In this document: positions 54,748 through 64,000 of the stretch, piece after piece
Position numbering within the stretch: the first letter of the stretch is position 1
Layout of the letters: each line of letters opens with the position of its first letter
Assembly (NCBI RefSeq): GCF_009811315.1
Contig: NZ_BLID01000003.1
Location: forward strand, 248,001-312,000
Length of the DNA stretch: 64,000 nt
From: Vibrio atypicus
GTDB taxonomy: Bacteria; Pseudomonadota; Gammaproteobacteria; Enterobacterales; Vibrionaceae
Direction: 5' to 3'
Translations under genes and position numbers: made by a program
Notes under the pieces: model-generated
What the model was told of the DNA's origin: nothing
The model's database searches: none
Seen by the model: only the letters and a program-made list of their open reading frames with translations

Positions 54748-54925
54748 AACCCCTCCATTCCCTACTAGAGAAACAATACACACAATGTAGAATTAGGCAA
54801 TAAATATAGAGAAATTCACCTATATTACACCTAATAAATACACTAATATGCAGTTATTCGTTAATGTAGAACTGCTTTATGCCGTGTCTACTAATAAAAA
54901 AAACATGGAAGCAAGAGGCAACATA

Positions 54926-56074
54926 ATGCAATTTAACTATGTAAATCCTACTCAGATTTTCTTTGGTCAAGGCCAAATAGCATCAATTAAGCAATCTATT
55001 TCATCGGCTAACAAAGTGCTTGTGATTTATGGTGGCGGCTCTATCAAAAAAAATGGTGTTTATGACCAAGTATCTGATGCCCTGAGTGACGCTAATTGGA
55101 GTGAGTTTTCAGGTGTTGAGCCTAATCCAACCAAGGAAACATTAGACAAAGCGGTTAAGATTATTAAAGAGCAAGGTATCGACTTCATCCTTGCTGTTGG
55201 TGGTGGTTCAGTTATTGACGGCTCAAAGTACGTTGCTGCTGCGTCTAAATACGAAGGTGATGGCTGGGACATTTTAACGGGAAATCACCATGTCTCTGAC
55301 GCCATTTCATTGGGGGCGATTTTAACCCTTCCTGCAACAGGGTCAGAATCAAACATGGGCGCTGTAATAACTAAAGCTGAAACGCAAACTAAACTAGCTT
55401 TCATGTCTCCATATGTTCAGCCAAAGTTTGCTGTACTAGATCCAGACGTAATGAAAACTTTGCCAGAAAAGCAACTGCTTAACGGTATTGTCGATGCTTG
55501 GGTACACGTGTGTGAACAGTATTTAACGCTTAAACAAGATGCGATGGTCCAAGATGGCTACTCGGAAACACTTCTTCGAACTCTTAAAGTCTTGGGTGAG
55601 ACATTTAATCAGCGTGACAATGATAAATGGCGTGCAAACTTAATGTGGTCGGCTAATCAGGCGCTAAATGGTCTTATTGGTTCGGGAGTTGCGCAAGATT
55701 GGGCAACACACATGATTGGCCATGAAATGACGGCGTTATGGGGAGTAGACCATGCGCGTTCACTTGCTATTGTTCAGCCAGCATTGCTTCGCAATCAATT
55801 AGACGTAAAACGCGAAAAGCTTGAGCAAATGGGGATTAATGTATTCGGTCTAGCGCAAGGTGAAGACCTCGCTGAACGTACAATTGAAGCCATTGAAAGC
55901 TTCTACCACTCGCTAGAAGTAGAAACACAGTTTTCAGAATATCAAGGCAGTAAAGAAGAAGCTATCGAAGCGCTTATTAAACAACTATCTGACCATGGTA
56001 TGACTCAGCTTGGCGAACACCAACAAATTAGCTTAGATAATAGCCGACAAATTTTAAGTCATGCTATTGCTTAG
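54926..56074 (+). CDS. yqhD: NADPH-dependent aldehyde reductase/alcohol dehydrogenase
   Basis: A 382-residue iron-type alcohol dehydrogenase. The Rossmann part has VLVIYGGGSIKKNG and AVGGGSVIDGSKY, and the metal-binding helices have LNGIVDAWVHVCEQY and WATHMIGHEMTALWGVDHA with the expected Asp and His ligands. It matches E. coli YqhD (387), which reduces many aldehydes with NADPH. A longer frame starts at 54848, but the ATG at 54926 has AGAGG upstream and gives the usual start (MQFNYVNPTQIFFG). The nearby methylglyoxal synthase makes a possible substrate. Confidence 0.9.
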   Translation: MQFNYVNPTQIFFGQGQIASIKQSISSANKVLVIYGGGSIKKNGVYDQVSDALSDANWSEFSGVEPNPTKETLDKAVKIIKEQGIDFILAVGGGSVIDGSKYVAAASKYEGDGWDILTGNHHVSDAISLGAILTLPATGSESNMGAVITKAETQTKLAFMSPYVQPKFAVLDPDVMKTLPEKQLLNGIVDAWVHVCEQYLTLKQDAMVQDGYSETLLRTLKVLGETFNQRDNDKWRANLMWSANQALNGLIGSGVAQDWATHMIGHEMTALWGVDHARSLAIVQPALLRNQLDVKREKLEQMGINVFGLAQGEDLAERTIEAIESFYHSLEVETQFSEYQGSKEEAIEALIKQLSDHGMTQLGEHQQISLDNSRQILSHAIA

Positions 56075-56097
56075 TTAACTCACACTGATTAACCTAC

Positions 56098-56127
56098 AAA
56101 AGCAGCACAAAAGTGCTGCTTTTTTTA
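56098..56127 (+). terminator. Intrinsic terminator of yqhD
   Basis: AAGCAGCAC (56100-56108) pairs with GTGCTGCTT (56113-56121) around AAAA, with seven Ts. The next gene's alternative GTG start at 56113 lies in this hairpin and is therefore unlikely. Confidence 0.88.
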
Positions 56128-56139
56128 CGAGTAAGGTGT

Positions 56140-56778
56140 ATGTGGTTTTTTATTGTTGTCTTGTGCGTTGTTCATGTTTGGAGTATCGAACGAAGCCCTA
56201 AGTGGATTTTCTATGCCACTAAAGCAACACCTATCTTACTTATGGCGTATTTGGTTTTCTCGACGGGTTCATTGGCCGGGAGCTATGCGTTTTGGATTGG
56301 TTTAGGGTTGATCGCGTGTTCTATTGGTGATCTGTTTTTAATGCACCCCAAGGACAAATTTCTGCCAGGTTTAATCAGTTTTTTAACCGCCCACCTTATT
56401 TACAGCGTTGCCTTCTTTACTCAAACTGACGATCACTTCACCTTCTGGGTTCCTGCGATCCTATTTAGTCTGGGATTAATAACCTATCTACTACTATTGC
56501 CATCACTTGATAGCATGAAAATCCCAGTTGCGGTCTATAGCTTAGCGATACTCATCATGGCTTGGGGCGCAATTGAAGTCTGGATAGATGTGAGAGAACC
56601 GCTAGCTGGCTATGGTGCCATGGGGGCAATTGTATTCATTGTTTCTGATGTCGTGCTGGCGATAGACCGATTCAGAAGTAGTTCTGCGTTTTCTCGCCAC
56701 GTAATTATGGTGACATATTATACTGCGCAGATATTGCTGACATTGTCTGCGCTTAGTGTTTACTACCTCTATCATTAA
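56140..56778 (+). CDS. Lysoplasmalogenase-like membrane protein (YhhN)
   Basis: A 212-residue integral membrane protein with about eight spans. Motifs: SIERSPKWIFYATKATPILLM near the start, and GLGLIACSIGDLFLMHPKDKFLPGLISFLTAHLIYS at about 55-95, the conserved region of the YhhN/TMEM86 family. Animal TMEM86B and some bacterial members hydrolyse the vinyl ether of lysoplasmalogen; the role in Vibrio is unclear. Start at 56140, after AAGG. Its last 4 bases overlap the end of the convergent acetyltransferase gene. Confidence 0.82.
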   Translation: MWFFIVVLCVVHVWSIERSPKWIFYATKATPILLMAYLVFSTGSLAGSYAFWIGLGLIACSIGDLFLMHPKDKFLPGLISFLTAHLIYSVAFFTQTDDHFTFWVPAILFSLGLITYLLLLPSLDSMKIPVAVYSLAILIMAWGAIEVWIDVREPLAGYGAMGAIVFIVSDVVLAIDRFRSSSAFSRHVIMVTYYTAQILLTLSALSVYYLYH

Positions 56779-57296
56779 ACTTGATAGCAGTAGAGCAAGT
56801 CATCGTAATCAATACCACCGATTTGATATGCGTTTGGATCACGTTCACGCAGGACGAAACCAACTTTCTCTAATACCTTACATGAAGCTACATTGCCGTC
56901 TGTAACAATGGCATTGATTTGTTCGATAGGGAAATGCAATTTTGCGTGTTTTACCAATGCTAACAAGGATTCAGTGCCGTAACCTTTGCCATGAAACTCT
57001 GGTAACAATAGATAACCTACTTCCACATGATTTGTGTTGTTCTCGGCCTGGCACAGTCCGGTGACGCCAATTGGTTGATTGGAAAGCTTATCGATAATAA
57101 CTAAGCACAACCAGTGCTCGCTCCCCCATGACCAGATAGGAAGCCGGCTTTCAAATCGCTCACGAATCTGATCAACACTTGGTTTATCAAAAGCGTATCT
57201 AATGACTTCTTCGTCTTGATGCAGGCGTTCAAATAGAGGCCAGTCTCCTTCTGATATAGCTCGCATTACAAGGTTTGAAGATTCAATTAACGCCAT
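56775..57296 (-). CDS. GNAT N-acetyltransferase (RimJ/RimL type)
   Basis: A 173-residue protein with the Acetyltransf_3 pattern: N-terminal strand LVMRAISEGDWPLFERLHQDE, strand VGYLLLPEFHGKGYGTESL with the acetyl-CoA loop, and C-terminal GNVASCKVLEKVGFVLRERD. Such enzymes acetylate protein N-termini or small amines; the substrate here is unknown. It starts 10 bp after the torS-like stop and is likely in the same transcript. Confidence 0.85.
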   Translation of the reverse strand: MALIESSNLVMRAISEGDWPLFERLHQDEEVIRYAFDKPSVDQIRERFESRLPIWSWGSEHWLCLVIIDKLSNQPIGVTGLCQAENNTNHVEVGYLLLPEFHGKGYGTESLLALVKHAKLHFPIEQINAIVTDGNVASCKVLEKVGFVLRERDPNAYQIGGIDYDDLLYCYQV

Positions 57297-57305
57297 TATT
57301 CTTCC

Positions 57306-60200
57306 TTAATCAATAAGTTCCGATAGTGCTTGTTTTGATAGTAATGATAGATCAAACAGTGTTTTGTCATTTTCAAGATAACAATTAACAGGGTCATTGT
57401 CTTTTTCAATCTTCAAACACATGTCAAATAATGCAAGTAGACCTAAGCTCCCGGCCGAACCTTTCAATTTGTGTGCAAGTTGCTTCATTTCTTGTCCATT
57501 ACCGGATGTTGAGGCAATTTTCATGTTACGTAAAATCTCATCACATCCATTGTCAAATAACACAGCGATCTCTCGCATTTTGCTTTGCCCTAGTACCGAT
57601 AAATCCGATTCAACAACGTGACTATCTATAATTTTTCTCGATTCCATTTGGACCTCTTCGTTATCTGTACACTCGTCTTGTGGGAGTAATAGTGGTTTGT
57701 TTTCCAATCGATTTTGAATTAAACGGCACAAATCGTCTTTATCTAAAGGTTTTGCCAGATAACCATCAAACCCAGCAGCAAGGTAACTTTCGACCTCTTC
57801 ATTAAAAACGTGCGCCGAGACAGCAACAATTGGGGTGATATGTTCGACATTTTCGCTCTGCTCTATATCGCGCAGTTCGGCCATTAACTCGATGCCATTG
57901 CAATCGGGTAAGTTAATGTCCAAAAGTGCTATATCATACTTGAAGTCAGCAAATAAGCGCTTCGCTGTGGCACCATCAACCGCTGTATCTACTTCGTGTC
58001 CTAAGCTATTTAAAAAGCCTTCGGCAACTAAGCAGTTCACTGGATTATCTTCTACTAACAGTACCTTGGCACGCAGTGTACAGCTAGTGACACTGTCACT
58101 CGCTTGGACAACATTTCCTTGTTCTAGTGGAATGCTAAACCAGAATCGACTCCCTTCACCACTTACCGATTCGACACACAAATCGCCACCCATAGCTTCA
58201 ACGATTTTCTTACTTATCGCGAGTCCAAGGCCCGTGCCGCCTTTGGTTCCTAAACCACCAGACGCTTGTGTAAAGGCATCAAACAGTGTCTCTTGTTCTT
58301 TTTCTGAAATACCGATCCCAGAGTCAGAGACTTCAAACAATACCTTCTCTTCATCTTCTGGGTCATGTGCGACATAGATATCGACGTGTCCATGGTCTGT
58401 AAATTTGATCGCATTGCCCACTAAATTGTTTAGTACCTGGCTGATTCGAGTGACATCCCCTTTCCAAAACGTATCGAGCTCTCCGTCAATAACGCTACTT
58501 ATTTCAAGTTGCTTTTCTTTAGCTCTGCCATCTAGGAGTTGTTCAACATCTTCTACCATCGCTTTTAAGTTGAAATCTATTTTACGGATCTCTAGGTGGC
58601 CCGCTTCGATTTTCGAGTAGTCCAAAACATCATTTAGAATCGCCAGTAGCGTACTGCCACTTCGATTGATTACATCGACATAGTAGCTCTGTTGGCTATC
58701 AAGTCCTTGATCTTTGAGTAAGCGAGCTGTACCAAGAACACCATTCATTGGAGTGCGTATTTCATGGCTCATGGTTGCTAGGAAGGCAGATTTTGCGCGA
58801 CTGGCTTGCTCTGCTTGTTGGCGAGCTTGGTTGTGGTTAATAACTTCCTCATTTAGGCGCTCGTTTGCTTGCTGTAGCTGGAAAGTTCGTTCAGTGACAA
58901 GTTCTTCTAGATGCTCTTTATGTTCTTGTAGCTCACGTTTGGCTTTCACTTCACTTTCTGCCACTACCTTTAGTGCTTGCGCTGTGTTTCTTGCTGTGAT
59001 GATTGCCTGGCCCATATGCGCAAGTTCGTCATTTCCCTTGACAGTAACGTCGACTTTTAACTGACCTTGGGCAATTGAGGATAATGCCGACGAGTATTCT
59101 GCTAAACGCTTTAATACCGATACATAGACAACTTTCCAAACGATTAGTACAACTATAACCATACCTAAGACTGTGATAATAGTCAGAGTCAGCTGTGCGT
59201 AATTGAGCGTCGTTTTGAGCTCTTCCACTGCTCGAGTTGTGCCTATGTTAGATTCATCGACGAGCTTACTTACTGTCGTGTTCAAATCCGCGAACTGTTT
59301 GAGTGTATCTTGCATAAATTGCTGAGCGGATTGTTCGTTGTCATAGCGTTTAAGTAGTACATCAAACACTACTTCACGTTGACTAAGCTTTTCTAGTAAG
59401 TCATTCATCTGAATCGATCGAGTTGGATCTTCTACCGCTTTTACCCGTCTCTTCATGATGTTTAAGTTGCTGACAAACTCTTGGCGAATGGTTCGTATCC
59501 GATCAATATCAGAAATAGTTCGAGTTTCTTCGATATGGTTAAGCATTTTGAATGCTAACAGGTGCAGTTCGTGTAAACGTTCCGCTAAGTCCAAATCTAC
59601 TTCGACTAGGGTATCTAAGGCTTGGTACGCCGAGTCGATCTTATTTGCTTCCAGAAGATCATAGATATGAGTGACGTTTGCTACCGCGATAGTTGATGTA
59701 TTGGAGACTTGTGTGCGCGTCAATTGCTCAAGCTCAGACGCTAAATTGCGTAACTCTCCAGTCCTTATTTTCAAGTCTTCATCAAGGAATAGTCGACGCT
59801 CCACGACAATCCCCAATTGTGCAAGCGTATCGATAACATGCTGAACATCCGCTTCTAGCTTTGTTAGTAGCTTAGAATCGAAAGAGTCAGAACCTAGGGA
59901 TTTTATATGAGTTAACAGAGACTCAAGTTGTGAGAATAGCTCTTTGCCTGACTGTTGACGCTGCTGTTCATTTTTAGCATTTGAGAGCGCCTGCACTGAT
60001 GAAATGATACGTGTACTTAACTCTGACACCTGACGTGCTTCAATCATTGATGGAATTGCGGTGTTTACAACATTTCGCTCCGTTTTGGCAACCGAGCTAA
60101 AACCAAACACACCAATCAATGCTGAAATTAGAACCAGTAACGCCATTGCTAAAAATGCGAACAATAACTTGCGTCCAATACTGGCTTTCGCTAATAACAT
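57306..60200 (-). CDS. torS: Hybrid sensor kinase TorS-like
   Basis: A 964-residue inner-membrane hybrid kinase. It has a span at about 13-35, a long helical periplasmic domain to about 335, a second span at 337-360, HAMP, a coiled coil, HisKA with His479 ([10 protein letters not shown]), the ATP domain ([23 protein letters not shown]), a receiver with Asp761 (LLDINLP), and an HPt domain with His910 ([13 protein letters not shown]). This is the TorS layout, which relays phosphate via TorR to the trimethylamine N-oxide respiration genes. The gene is divergent from a torT-like gene. No torR or torCAD is in the window. Confidence 0.88.
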   Translation of the reverse strand: MLLAKASIGRKLLFAFLAMALLVLISALIGVFGFSSVAKTERNVVNTAIPSMIEARQVSELSTRIISSVQALSNAKNEQQRQQSGKELFSQLESLLTHIKSLGSDSFDSKLLTKLEADVQHVIDTLAQLGIVVERRLFLDEDLKIRTGELRNLASELEQLTRTQVSNTSTIAVANVTHIYDLLEANKIDSAYQALDTLVEVDLDLAERLHELHLLAFKMLNHIEETRTISDIDRIRTIRQEFVSNLNIMKRRVKAVEDPTRSIQMNDLLEKLSQREVVFDVLLKRYDNEQSAQQFMQDTLKQFADLNTTVSKLVDESNIGTTRAVEELKTTLNYAQLTLTIITVLGMVIVVLIVWKVVYVSVLKRLAEYSSALSSIAQGQLKVDVTVKGNDELAHMGQAIITARNTAQALKVVAESEVKAKRELQEHKEHLEELVTERTFQLQQANERLNEEVINHNQARQQAEQASRAKSAFLATMSHEIRTPMNGVLGTARLLKDQGLDSQQSYYVDVINRSGSTLLAILNDVLDYSKIEAGHLEIRKIDFNLKAMVEDVEQLLDGRAKEKQLEISSVIDGELDTFWKGDVTRISQVLNNLVGNAIKFTDHGHVDIYVAHDPEDEEKVLFEVSDSGIGISEKEQETLFDAFTQASGGLGTKGGTGLGLAISKKIVEAMGGDLCVESVSGEGSRFWFSIPLEQGNVVQASDSVTSCTLRAKVLLVEDNPVNCLVAEGFLNSLGHEVDTAVDGATAKRLFADFKYDIALLDINLPDCNGIELMAELRDIEQSENVEHITPIVAVSAHVFNEEVESYLAAGFDGYLAKPLDKDDLCRLIQNRLENKPLLLPQDECTDNEEVQMESRKIIDSHVVESDLSVLGQSKMREIAVLFDNGCDEILRNMKIASTSGNGQEMKQLAHKLKGSAGSLGLLALFDMCLKIEKDNDPVNCYLENDKTLFDLSLLSKQALSELID

Positions 60201-60268
60201 CGAGATACTTCACTTCTTATGTCTGCTAGAATGGGCTATATTTTGCAGTGTTTACCCCTTATTTACCA

Positions 60269-61291
60269 ATGAAATACCACGTGTCTTTGATCTCATCAGT
60301 TCCAAAACGAATGTTCGCTATTTTCGGCCTTCTTTTGTCGATCGCAAGTAACGGCGTTGCTGCACAAGAACCGCTCAGAATTTGTGCTATCTACCCTCAT
60401 CTTAAGGATTCTTATTGGCTGTCTGTTAATTATGGAATGGTCGATGAGGCAAAGAATCAAAACATTGATTTACGCGTTCTTGAAGCTGGTGGATACATGA
60501 ACTTTGATAGGCAGAGAGAACATCTACAGCTGTGTGTACGTTGGGACGCAGACGCAATTATTCTCGGTACAGTATCACCTGATTTGTATTACAGCTCTTT
60601 ACGCCCACTTACTGGCTCAATCCCAATTTTTGCCACAGTTAACCAACTACTGTTGGATGATTTCAATAGCGAAGTGTTAAAAGGTATCGTTGGTGTGGAT
60701 TGGTACTGGATGGGCTATTACACGGGGCAGTATTTAAAAGAAAAACACCCTAAAGGTTCTGGTATTGCAAATATTGCACTACTACCCGGGCCACAATCAA
60801 GTGGTGGGACTAAGCCAGTACTTAAAGGGTTCTATTCAGCAATAGAAGATAGTGACATTCAAATCGTTGATACGCTATGGGCAGATAACGACAAAGAGTT
60901 ACAACGTAACCTGGTTCAGAAAGCAATAGATAACGAGCAACTCGATTATATCGTTGGTAGCGCCGTAGCGATTGAAGCGGCTATTAGTGAATTACGCACT
61001 ACTGGTAAAACTAACGAAATTGGTTTGGTTTCAACTTATTTGAGTCATGGCGTATACCGAGGACTTCTACGCAAACGTGTAGAATTCGCTCCAACAGATA
61101 AAATGGTTGAGCAAGGTCGACTATCTGTAATACAAGCGGTTAAGTATTTAACCAATAAGCCTTATAATCGAGTTGAAGCTCCAGTAATTGAAGCTTTGAC
61201 GCCTAACAAATTAAATCGCAAGGTGATCTCTCAGTCGTTGTCACCTTCTGAATATCGACCTACATTTTACGTCTATAACAAAAACAATTAG
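60269..61291 (+). CDS. torT: TorT-like periplasmic sensor protein
   Basis: A 340-residue exported protein of the periplasmic-binding (ribose-binding-like) fold. A signal peptide with hydrophobic core FAIFGLLLSIASNGVA is cut near AQ. The mature part starts PLRICAIYPHLKDSYWLSVNYG and has the TorT features VRWDADAIILGTVSPD and IVGVDWYWMGYYTGQYLKE. TorT binds trimethylamine N-oxide and touches the TorS sensor domain. The start is uncertain: GTG 60248, ATG 60269 and ATG 60311 all give workable signal peptides; none has a good ribosome site. Confidence 0.85.
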   Translation: MKYHVSLISSVPKRMFAIFGLLLSIASNGVAAQEPLRICAIYPHLKDSYWLSVNYGMVDEAKNQNIDLRVLEAGGYMNFDRQREHLQLCVRWDADAIILGTVSPDLYYSSLRPLTGSIPIFATVNQLLLDDFNSEVLKGIVGVDWYWMGYYTGQYLKEKHPKGSGIANIALLPGPQSSGGTKPVLKGFYSAIEDSDIQIVDTLWADNDKELQRNLVQKAIDNEQLDYIVGSAVAIEAAISELRTTGKTNEIGLVSTYLSHGVYRGLLRKRVEFAPTDKMVEQGRLSVIQAVKYLTNKPYNRVEAPVIEALTPNKLNRKVISQSLSPSEYRPTFYVYNKNN

Positions 61292-61300
61292 GAAGTCTGA

Positions 61301-61756
61301 ATGGAAAAGACAACTCGTACAATACCCGCACACAAACATGTCGCACTAGTCGCTCATGATAACTGCAAGCCAGAATTACTTCGCTGGGTAAATGAGAACA
61401 AAGAAAAACTTCAAAGACACTTTTTATATGCGACGGGTACAACCGGTACGATGTTAAGCAAGGATACAGGTCTTGCAATAAAATCTATGATCAGCGGACC
61501 TATGGGGGGAGATCAACAGCTTGGCGCCCTAATTTCAGAAGGTAAAATTGACGTTTTAGTTTTCTTCTGGGATCCGCTAAACGCTGTGCCACACGATCCT
61601 GATGTTAAAGCACTACTCCGTATCGCTAGTGTGTGGAATATTCCAGTCGCCACCAACAGAGCGACTGCTAAGTTTTTGTTTGAATCAGAGTTGATGGAGC
61701 AAGAAGTTGATATTGAAATTCCTGACTACGAAGCGTACTTAGCTAAGCGAACTTAA
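61301..61756 (+). CDS. mgsA: Methylglyoxal synthase
   Basis: A 151-residue enzyme converting dihydroxyacetone phosphate to methylglyoxal and phosphate. Motifs: [35 protein letters not shown] (phosphate loop) and [29 protein letters not shown] with catalytic Asp residues. The length matches E. coli MgsA (152). It starts 9 bp after the torT-like stop, so it may be cotranscribed, and is followed by a terminator. It acts when phosphosugars build up, and the yqhD-type reductase in the window could detoxify its product. Confidence 0.94.
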   Translation: MEKTTRTIPAHKHVALVAHDNCKPELLRWVNENKEKLQRHFLYATGTTGTMLSKDTGLAIKSMISGPMGGDQQLGALISEGKIDVLVFFWDPLNAVPHDPDVKALLRIASVWNIPVATNRATAKFLFESELMEQEVDIEIPDYEAYLAKRT

Positions 61757-61763
61757 CAATAAA

Positions 61764-61790
61764 ATAGCCTGCATTCGCAGGCTTTTTTAT
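61764..61790. terminator. Intrinsic terminator of mgsA
   Basis: AGCCTGC (61766-61772) pairs with GCAGGCT (61777-61783) around ATTC, then TTTTTAT follows. Confidence 0.88.
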
Positions 61791-61791
61791 A

Positions 61792-62694
61792 TTAGTTTTT
61801 TACTGAACCTAGCCTTAGTTTTGGCAAAGTAAAATCTGGTTTTTTGGCTACGAGATAAACAGCTAGCGCAGCAAAGGCAAAACCTATCCCTCCCATCCAA
61901 TCAAATGACTCACCAAAGATTAACCAAGCTTGAACTGCTGTTGTTGGCGGTACGAGATAAAAAACAGATGCTACGCTCGATGAAGCGCCATGTTTTACCA
62001 TGTACAACAAAAGCAAGACGGCGATACATGACAGTACAATGACTAACCAAGCTAACGTTAGAATAAACGGGATAGACCAATCCACTTCCATTGTTTCAAA
62101 CGAAATGGATACGGGCAAAAATAGTAAACCTGCTGCTAAATACTGAACCATTGCACTACCAACCATATCGACGTTATGACAATATTTTTTCTGGTATAAG
62201 GCCCCCAATGTGATCCCGACTAAAGAGACAATACACGCACCAATCGCCGCAAACTTATCTGTTTCGGATTGCCACTCCATCTTCCCCATCAATACAAAGC
62301 TAATTCCAATAAAGCCCATAGCTAGACCTAGCCACTGAGAAAGTTTGAATTCTTGTTTCGAGAAAGCGACCAACAATACCGCCGTTAGAATGGGCTGAGT
62401 CCCGACAAGTAGACTGCTCAATCCCGCAGGCATACCAAGACTGATCGCTAAATAACTACCACCTAGATAAAACCCATGAATAAATAAACCGACCAATGCG
62501 CAATGTAGTAAGTCTATCCCAGTTGGCACTCTGCGGCGTAAGATGATTACTAGGGCGACAAAGAGCAGTACATTGGCTAACATTCGTATCGTAAGCAACG
62601 TTGCAGGTTCTGCATACTGTAGCCCAAATCGAGCCCCAACAAAGCCTGACGCCCATAAAAGTACAAACACAAAAGGTATCAGCCGTATCGCCAT
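61792..62694 (-). CDS. EamA/DMT family transporter
   Basis: A 300-residue membrane protein with ten spans arranged as two EamA repeats (LIPFVFVLLWASGFVGARFGLQYAEPATLLTIRM in the first, FILTLAWLVIVLSCIAVLLLLYMVKHGASSSVASVFYLVPPTTAV in the second). The family exports amino acids and other metabolites; the substrate is unknown. It is divergent from a MocR-type regulator (upstream spacing about 90 bp), which often controls such exporters. Confidence 0.88.
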   Translation of the reverse strand: MAIRLIPFVFVLLWASGFVGARFGLQYAEPATLLTIRMLANVLLFVALVIILRRRVPTGIDLLHCALVGLFIHGFYLGGSYLAISLGMPAGLSSLLVGTQPILTAVLLVAFSKQEFKLSQWLGLAMGFIGISFVLMGKMEWQSETDKFAAIGACIVSLVGITLGALYQKKYCHNVDMVGSAMVQYLAAGLLFLPVSISFETMEVDWSIPFILTLAWLVIVLSCIAVLLLLYMVKHGASSSVASVFYLVPPTTAVQAWLIFGESFDWMGGIGFAFAALAVYLVAKKPDFTLPKLRLGSVKN

Positions 62695-62784
62695 CTATTG
62701 CTCCTTTAACTGTAAATTTTCCTGATGTGTTGTTAATGTATGTGGGTACAGTTAGAAGATATAGTGACAGATGGACGTGTTTTT

Positions 62785-64000
62785 ATGGGTACAGATCTGA
62801 GTCGAAGAGCCAGTAACAAATATTTGCGTGTTGAGGAGCACTTAAGAACGTTGATCGCGAGCGAGCTGTTTAAACATGACGATAAGCTCCCTTCAATTCG
62901 ACAACTGAGCGAGACCCTAGGCGTTAGCAAAAATACAGTGATAAGGGCTTACCAGGAACTTGAGGCGCAAGCTTTAGTCTATGCCGTTCCCAAATCAGGC
63001 TATCACGTCATTCACACTGTCCCCAATTTAAAACAGCGTAATCAACCGACACAAGTTGATTTATTATCGGTGTGTAAAGGTATCCTGAGTTACCCAAGTT
63101 ACAAAGAGCGACTGCCTTTAGGTTCAGCCCATCCAAATATTGATGCTCCAGCGATTAAATCCTTATATGCAGAGATAGGACGGCACAGTCGACAACAATC
63201 ACATATTCCAAGCCATTATCAACTTCCACCTGGCGATGAATTACTGGTAAAACAACTCGCGAAGATTACCCAAGACCTCGGTATACCAGTCAATATTGAT
63301 GAACTGTTAGTTACTCACGGCGCTCAACAATCAATAAGCTTGGCCTTAAGAGCACTGACGCAGTCAGGTGACATTGTTGCCGTTGAGTCTCCCTGTTATT
63401 TCGGTAACTTACTACTACTTGAATCTCTTGGGCTTAAGGTTGTTGAGATACCAAGCTGTCCACGTGACGGCATGGACCCTATTGCTCTTAAAGATGCAGC
63501 GTCCAAATGGGATATCAAAGCCATCATTGTTACTCCAAATTTTACAAACCCAACAGGATCACTTATGCCGCTAGAGCGGCGCCACCAGCTGCTCAATTGC
63601 TCGGGGGCGATTCCCATTATTGAAGATGATGTGTTTGGAGGTCTTTGTTTTGATGAGAATTTACCAAGTTTGTATAAGCTCGATACTCTAGAGCGAGTCA
63701 TTTATGTCAGCTCTTTATCAAAAACTCTCGATTCACGCCTTCGTATCGGATGGATGCTAGCGGGTAGGTTTCGAGCTCCAATCGAAAAGTATTTGCTGTG
63801 TGACAATATGGGAAGCCTCAACCTGATGCAGTCTGCAGTCGCAGCGTTTCTGACTTCAGGAAAGTACCGAACACACACGTCACGAATGCGCAGGCAGTAT
63901 CAAAGCAATGTAAGACGCTTCTTACACCTATTTACGCAAGAGATGGATTTACACAACGGTTTGAGGAATAGGTATCGAGTTTATCCAGTTCAAGGCTCAT
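62785..64000 (+). CDS. MocR-type GntR regulator/aminotransferase (partial)
   Basis: The visible 405 residues join a GntR winged helix (about 10-75: LPSIRQLSETLGVSKNTVIRAYQELEA) to a class I aminotransferase-like domain (from about 105). The PLP-binding lysine is in YVSSLSKTLDSRLRIGWMLAG, and NPTGSLMP is present. MocR proteins use PLP to sense amino-compound pools. It is cut by the window end. An in-frame ATG at 62740 is an alternative; neither start has a strong ribosome site. The divergent EamA gene is a likely target. Confidence 0.85.
   Translation, partial: MGTDLSRRASNKYLRVEEHLRTLIASELFKHDDKLPSIRQLSETLGVSKNTVIRAYQELEAQALVYAVPKSGYHVIHTVPNLKQRNQPTQVDLLSVCKGILSYPSYKERLPLGSAHPNIDAPAIKSLYAEIGRHSRQQSHIPSHYQLPPGDELLVKQLAKITQDLGIPVNIDELLVTHGAQQSISLALRALTQSGDIVAVESPCYFGNLLLLESLGLKVVEIPSCPRDGMDPIALKDAASKWDIKAIIVTPNFTNPTGSLMPLERRHQLLNCSGAIPIIEDDVFGGLCFDENLPSLYKLDTLERVIYVSSLSKTLDSRLRIGWMLAGRFRAPIEKYLLCDNMGSLNLMQSAVAAFLTSGKYRTHTSRMRRQYQSNVRRFLHLFTQEMDLHNGLRNRYRVYPVQGS

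Noticed and set aside
1..64000. CRISPR arrays, tRNA or rRNA genes
   Set aside because: Read by eye, no direct-repeat array with spacers and no tRNA or rRNA-like sequence was found; a tRNAscan or CRISPR search would settle it.

Overview
The window looks like chromosomal DNA of a marine Vibrio (Gammaproteobacteria). Gene content and order point to the second Vibrio chromosome: pntAB next to a VxrAB-type two-component system, a yciH-type SUI1 gene with a DUF3319-like neighbour and ddl, a HutA-type haem receptor, a PTS fructose operon with a Cra/FruR repressor, TorS/TorT, and a GH18 chitinase. This assignment rests on remembered synteny (V. cholerae VCA0563-0576), not on a search. No rRNA, tRNA, CRISPR array, insertion sequence or prophage was seen. 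Base composition and gene density look even, so most of the window reads as core or near-core DNA.

Layout. 1-10.1 kb: a DUF3010 end, a class II glutamine amidotransferase, a large lipoprotein, a questin-oxidase-like protein, PhnA, an M50 and an M48 protease, a hotdog thioesterase, and an SgrR-type regulator. 10.3-20.2 kb: a 25-residue membrane microprotein, the hutA-type receptor with divergent LysR gene, the Pat acetyltransferase, a SPOR lipoprotein, ddl, a lone degenerate tyrosine recombinase and yciH. 20.4-29.3 kb: a small secreted protein, a gene-poor stretch with a possible microprotein or small RNA, yoaH, a TraF-like barrel, the vxr-type two-component system and pntAB. 29.3-33.4 kb: a cyclic-di-GMP cluster of a ComFB-like protein, two GGDEF proteins and an outer-membrane barrel, preceded by a HlyU-domain protein.

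33.5-39.2 kb: a DUF3069-like protein, cobQ-modABC as one operon, an OB-fold stress protein and an outer-membrane protein. 39.3-50.2 kb: a chemoreceptor, fruR and fruBKA with three Cra-type operators, a third GGDEF protein and glgC. 50.3-64 kb: the chitinase, a yqhC/yqhD-like regulator-reductase pair, lysoplasmalogenase, an acetyltransferase, TorS and TorT, methylglyoxal synthase, an EamA exporter and a MocR-type regulator cut by the window end.

Themes: carbon control (two CRP-type sites, Cra, SgrR), aldehyde and methylglyoxal chemistry (yqhD, mgsA), envelope sensing (vxr, TorS/T) and cyclic-di-GMP signalling. The least explained features are small: two candidate hydrophobic microproteins, hairpins that overlap the translation start signals of yoaH and the TraF-like gene, an octamer tandem repeat just upstream of cobQ-modABC, and a 16-bp inverted repeat beside the degenerate recombinase.
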